The notes under the pieces: model-generated
What the model was told of the DNA's origin: nothing
Database searches by the model: none
The model's input: the letters and a program-made list of their open reading frames with translations, nothing else
Made by a program: the position numbers and the translations under genes
Shown here: piece by piece, positions 19,801 to 21,772 of the stretch
How positions within the stretch are numbered: the stretch's first letter is position 1
How the letters are laid out: the number at the start of each line of letters is the position of its first letter
Assembly: GCA_000934455.1 (NCBI GenBank)
Contig: KN883813.1
Span: 49,534-71,305, forward strand
Reading direction: 5' to 3'
DNA from: Apostichopus parvimensis
Taxonomy: Eukaryota; Echinodermata; Holothuroidea; Aspidochirotida; Stichopodidae
Length of the DNA stretch: 21,772 nucleotides

Positions 19801-20773
19801 CCATTGATGTGATATGCCTCGATCAGTGGTTATTGTTGAATTTGTTTTGTTCTTTGGGTTATTCAACATGGAAATATATGACGTTCCTAACTTTAACGTC
19901 CTTTTAATTTTTTGTCTTCCAACAGGTAAAACTAAGAAGAATTACATTTAGAGAAGAGTGTGCTATTGACTTCATAAAAGACGTAACACTGCTCTCATTA
20001 AAATTCCTGATATTTATTGAAATGAGCGTCAACGAAGACCAATTCGTATCAATCATTACCAGCCTTACTAATCGAAAATGTCCAGGAATTCTACAGTAAG
20101 AATGTTAGATAATACCTCGTTATAATTATCCGCAAAATGTGATCATTGTTATTGTTCGTTATGTTGATAAATTATGACTTTTATTTCTTTTTTATATAGA
20201 TATATATTAATATTGTATATTTATTTCTTGATAATCTCTAATAAGGTTCGTAAAATGTTCGGTACCGATGGAATTAAAAGAAGAAGCCAAACAGACAGTG
20301 GAATCAGCTTTGAAGGGATCCGACATGAAAAGTGAGTATTATTCTGAATATAATTTCTTGGACAACGTACAATAACAAGATACAGAAACAATATTGTGTG
20401 TACATTGGAAGTTGGTAAATTTTTTGCGGTCTTTTTTCAATTTTCATGAAATGTTTCTCACTAACTTTCAAAATATGTAGTGACCCAACTCCCTATTAAA
20501 TTTACTTTTTTTCGGTTTACGATAGAGTGCATTCATGTATGGACCTGTTCATAAGCTGCTAATAACAGGCCTTCCCTACGTTCTTTTTTCTTGCAGTTGA
20601 TATTTTGTATCACAAGAATCGCTACATTCAGTTTATTAACTTATGCCGCTTCTCTCTTATCTACTTTTTTAGTATATAACTGTAAGAAGATATCGCCTGC
20701 TACCATGATGGTACAAAAATTCAACCCAAAGAGAGGAAAATGGGAAAATGAATTGTTTCCAAAAGACTTGTAA
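10761..20773 (+). CDS. Ig-Ig-TM-NACHT transmembrane receptor (10 coding exons)
   Basis: The exons are 10761-10830, 12133-12447, 14251-14592, 15289-15426, 16670-16704, 16807-16858, 17371-19496, 19926-20095, 20246-20331 and 20673-20773. Joined, they give 3435 nt, or 1144 residues plus TAA. All borders are GT-AG and the intron phases agree throughout (1,1,1,1,0,1,0,2,1). Order of parts: signal peptide (1-23), Ig-like domain 1 (24-128), Ig-like domain 2 (129-242), transmembrane helix (about 261-284), basic linker (286-317), NACHT NTPase and its helical/winged-helix continuation (about 380-925), and a helical tail. Family knowledge: NACHT ATPases are nucleotide switches that oligomerise in innate immunity and cell death, and are usually cytosolic with an N-terminal death-fold domain and C-terminal LRRs. 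Neither is seen here; the Ig ectodomain would take the sensing role (inference). The exon structure is near certain, but the last exon has an alternative. I do not recognise a named orthologue. Confidence 0.9.
10948..10960. repeat. Poly-C tract (13 C), intron 1
   Basis: An uninterrupted run of C shortly after exon 1 of the Ig-NACHT gene. Similar tracts occur at 12750-12763 (14 C), 4708-4719 (12 G) and 2373-2383 (11 G). They are typical simple repeats of this genome and their lengths are prone to sequencing error. Confidence 0.8.
11030..11465. repeat. Degenerate tandem array of about 145-bp units in intron 1 of the Ig-NACHT gene
   Basis: Units at about 11030-11160 and 11333-11461 share CGATATCT[C/T]AACAA, TCATAC[A/T]TGGTAGAT, GATATGCCTTAT/GATGTGCCTTAT and GAG(T)GGGCAGGACTT/GAGTAGGCGGGATT. 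A third, weaker unit at 11165-11325 has ATACTTGGTA and ATGGGTGGGACTT in register. No coding capacity is evident. It could be a satellite-like or MITE-derived array. Confidence 0.65.
12133..12447 (+). CDS. Exon 2: first Ig-like (V-type) domain
   Basis: This symmetrical phase 1-1 exon holds one complete Ig fold. Strand B is YVIVCNAS, strand C is MYWFKGG with the core Trp, and strands E-F read LKLNNTQLKHEGKYTVRVYF. The F-strand position normally held by the second cysteine (YxC) is Val here, although the preceding EGKY turn is kept, so the canonical disulfide is missing. An NAS sequon (N-glycosylation) is present. Phase 1-1 Ig exons are typical of shuffled extracellular modules. Confidence 0.9.
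12750..12763. repeat. Poly-C tract (14 C), intron 2
   Basis: An uninterrupted run of C about 300 bp after the first Ig exon. No splice or coding role is apparent. Confidence 0.8.
12908..12938. promoter_or_regulatory. Pair of Grainyhead-type palindromes (AACCGGTT)
   Basis: AACCGGTT occurs at 12908-12915 and again at 12931-12938, 23 bp apart start to start, in intron 2 of the Ig-NACHT gene. AACCGGTT is the known core site of the Grainyhead family, which controls epithelial barrier genes. Occupancy is inference. Confidence 0.4.
13694..13733. repeat. G-rich tract with quadruplex potential
   Basis: An 11-G run and then GGGGGCGGGCGGGCGGGGG and AGGGG form at least five closely spaced G-tracts of three or more. 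This meets the usual sequence pattern for a G-quadruplex on the plus strand, in intron 2. Confidence 0.65.
14251..14592 (+). CDS. Exon 3: second Ig-like domain
   Basis: A phase 1-1 exon beginning ILPDPPCPLIDACGSTCTGC, a cysteine-rich leader of four Cys, and then an Ig fold: strand B SLTCYVSG, strand C DVDWIV, strand F ATFKCMASF. Both canonical Ig cysteines and the Trp are present. The extra cysteines before strand B may form a local disulfide knot. The sequons NVT and NQS are visible. Confidence 0.9.
15289..15426 (+). CDS. Exon 4: stalk, transmembrane helix and stop-transfer
   Basis: A Pro/Ser/Thr-rich stalk (GPPSSEPTSSPKGQ) is followed by about 24 hydrophobic residues starting VAWAFVVIGIVIVLVIITLV, then CLLYRRR as a basic cytosolic stop-transfer. 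This is type I topology: Ig domains outside, NACHT inside. The acceptor is TCTTTCAG and the donor AGAG|GTAAGG, phase 1-1. Confidence 0.92.
15427..16669. other. Intron 4 of the Ig-NACHT gene
   Basis: 1243 bp. It contains the hairpin at 16413-16485 and short open frames at 15861-16152 on both strands with no domain. No additional exon is supported. Confidence 0.5.
16413..16485. other. Long imperfect hairpin, pre-miRNA-sized
   Basis: Arms 16413-16428 and 16470-16485 pair over 16 bp with one G-T wobble. Inner segments 16437-16443 and 16459-16465 pair over 7 bp, separated from the outer stem by an 8/4 internal loop. The total is 73 nt with a terminal loop of at most 15 nt, which can fold further by ACGA/TCGT. 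It lies in the intron before exon 5 of the Ig-NACHT gene. It could be an intronic miRNA precursor, a decayed inverted-repeat transposon or chance. Confidence 0.5.
16670..16704 (+). CDS. Exon 5: 35-nt cytosolic linker mini-exon
   Basis: The acceptor is TTGATTTAG and the donor ACG|GTAAGA. It reads DTTNETTSDQNT and shifts the intron phase from 1 to 0 as required by the next exon. It is Ser/Thr-rich and probably disordered. Its short size makes it a candidate for alternative inclusion, but skipping it alone would break the frame (35 nt). Confidence 0.75.
16807..16858 (+). CDS. Exon 6: 52-nt basic linker mini-exon
   Basis: It reads EMETKHTKQKPKKKSLE, a lysine-rich juxtamembrane stretch. The acceptor is TATCAG and the donor GAAG|GTACGA, phase 0 in and 1 out. 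Exons 5 and 6 together are 87 nt, so joint skipping keeps the frame and would shorten the linker by 29 residues. The basic run could bind acidic lipids or act as a nuclear-localisation-like patch if the cytosolic part were released (speculative). Confidence 0.75.
17371..19496 (+). CDS. Exon 7: NACHT NTPase domain
   Basis: A single 2126-nt exon with no internal stop. Residue numbers are for the full protein. Walker A is ADLGYGKTT (386-394), Walker B LLDGLDEL (468-475, with the small-residue/acidic DGLDE form typical of NACHT), and the sensor/motif IV VWVTSRE (530-536). They are followed by KLNGFSNSQVNEYI, then NFSKTPLLLIMIVHII and, near 900-913, FYHEFFQEFLAAQY, the hallmark C-terminal NACHT block. 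Two insertions stand out: about 48 residues between Walker B and the sensor, and about 174 very polar, Lys/Glu/Asn-rich residues at 575-748. No LRR, CARD, death or pyrin domain is visible. The donor GAT|GTAAGT at 19496 ends the exon; read-through would stop at 19508. Confidence 0.95.
19926..20095 (+). CDS. Exon 8: post-NACHT helical tail
   Basis: The acceptor is TCTTCCAACAG and the donor CTACA|GTAAGA, phase 0 in and 2 out. It encodes VKLRRITFREECAIDFIKDV and on through LLSLKFLIFIEM and FVSIITSL, amphipathic and probably helical. The spacing of hydrophobic residues recalls a decayed repeat, but no LRR consensus (LxxLxLxxN) is met. Confidence 0.8.
20246..20331 (+). CDS. Exon 9: tail exon
   Basis: The acceptor is CTAATAAG and the donor AAAA|GTGAGT, phase 2 in and 1 out. 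It reads FVKCSVPMELKEEAKQTVES and continues ALKGSDMK, a charged helix. The phase match with exon 8 (CA+G gives Gln) supports it. Confidence 0.75.
20673..20773 (+). CDS. Exon 10: terminal coding exon (preferred model)
   Basis: The acceptor follows the pyrimidine-rich CTTCTCTCTTATCTACTTTT tract ending TTAG at 20671-20672. Phase 1 gives IYNCKKISPATMMVQKFNPK and then RGKWENELFPKDL, with TAA at 20771-20773. A second, equally good acceptor (TTTTTTCTTGCAG) at 20595-20596 in the same phase would give a different hydrophobic C-terminus ending at 20679. The choice between them is open. Confidence 0.55.
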
Positions 20774-21772
20774 ATGTAATCTGTCTTTAATGTGTCATTT
20801 AATGTACTCAAAACGAATGTCCTAACTGCCGGAGTTTGTTAAGTCTTCGTGAGCGTTGCAACAGTTGTTTGAAATCAACCAATCCTGGAGATATCACAAG
20901 CGAATGTTTCATGAATTTTCTACTACGAATGTGGATTCAATGCAGCGATTACAAGACACATATGGTTTATGCAGAGGTCATGTTAGGTCAACCGATTCGA
21001 ATTACTTTGTGAACAGGAAAAACTCCAAAAGTCAAACTTGAATGAACTTTATATGTTGTTGGTGTATCCATCGTATTATTTCTAGAACCTTCTGATGTGA
21101 ATTGTTCAAGGAAATCAATCAGGATGGATCATTTTTTTTCACACTAACTGATGAATGTTAAGCTATTAGATACATCAATGGAATTAATATAAGCATGGGT
21201 GTCAATCCTAATTGAAAGTGGGGGGAGGGTATAAATGACTGAACATTGATAAAATTGAAGGCGTGTGCGAGCGCCTTGGTGCAAAGCCTTTTTAGAGTAG
21301 GGTCCAGGGGCCCGACTTAGGGCACCTAATTTGTTCCAGGTGAGAATCTCCTGCGGTGGCCCAGGGGGCAGACTCACATCCAGACATCTGTAAGTTTGCT
21401 TCTGTTAGGTCCCTGAATTGATATGCCAGTCATAATATATTTCAACAAAAATTAAAAAGGAATTATACTTTAATTGAGAAAGAATTATCTATTTAACATC
21501 CGGGTGTTACTTAGGGCCTTCATCATTATTAATAAACTTGAAACCTAAACCAAAGTCGGAAACATTCTTAAAGTTTGCAAACAAGAATAAACACACCTTG
21601 TTATACGGGAGTCTCCAATATGAAAACATGGTGTAACACGTACATGTAAAGAGCATTATTGGGTATGAAGTCCATGCTTCTTATTCCAACGGGGGGGGTG
21701 CGCAAATGAGACATTAATAACTAGTCATCTCATGGAACAATGTTTCAGCTCCTTTTATGAGATACACGAATC
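20774..21772. other. 3' flank of the Ig-NACHT gene
   Basis: Likely 3' UTR and repeats. Poly(A)-type signals are ATTAAA at 21451-21456 and AATAAA at 21531-21536 and 21586-21591. A GC-rich island at 21220-21390 contains an AAGGCG/CGCCTT hairpin and GGTCCAGGGGCCC, and looks like a fragment of an interspersed repeat. No further gene is supported. Confidence 0.45.

Overview
The window looks like an AT-rich, intron-rich animal genome, most likely an invertebrate deuterostome and probably an echinoderm such as a sea cucumber. That placement is an inference. It rests on short exons with clean GT-AG borders, introns of 0.1-1.8 kb, scattered TAGGCCTA-type palindromes and long poly-G/poly-C runs, and a lineage-typical mix of Ig-domain receptors with a NACHT NTPase. 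No bacterial-style operon, plasmid or CRISPR content is seen.

Two multi-exon receptor genes point away from each other. On the minus strand (about 9036 down to 1240, with unresolved 5' exons upstream) lies an Ig-domain, single-pass receptor with a tyrosine-kinase-like cytoplasmic domain. From the second Ig exon to the end of the kinase fold every proposed exon border agrees in phase, and nearly all kinase subdomains can be read. The catalytic residues are replaced: there is no glycine loop, HRD reads HPA and DFG reads DIC. It is therefore best called a receptor pseudokinase.

On the plus strand (10761-20773) lies a ten-exon gene whose exon phases also all agree. It encodes about 1144 residues: signal peptide, two Ig-like domains, one transmembrane helix, a short basic linker, and a NACHT NTPase with Walker A, Walker B and sensor motifs but no LRRs and no death-fold domain. 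In effect it is an Ig receptor with an NLR-type engine on its cytosolic side. This is the most striking object in the window.

Between the two genes (about 10446-10624, minus strand) sits a structured small-RNA-like element. It carries a 30-nt block identical but for one base to the U2 snRNA branch-site-recognition region, followed by unrelated hairpins, a terminal stem and a T-run.

The rest is intron and flank: two internally duplicated stretches (3895-4367 and 11030-11465), a pre-miRNA-like hairpin (16413-16485), a pair of perfect Grainyhead palindromes (12908-12938), G/C homopolymer tracts, and repeat-like sequence at both ends. A reasonable but unproven reading is a pair of divergently arranged surface recognition receptors, one signalling through a NACHT ATPase and the other through a pseudokinase.
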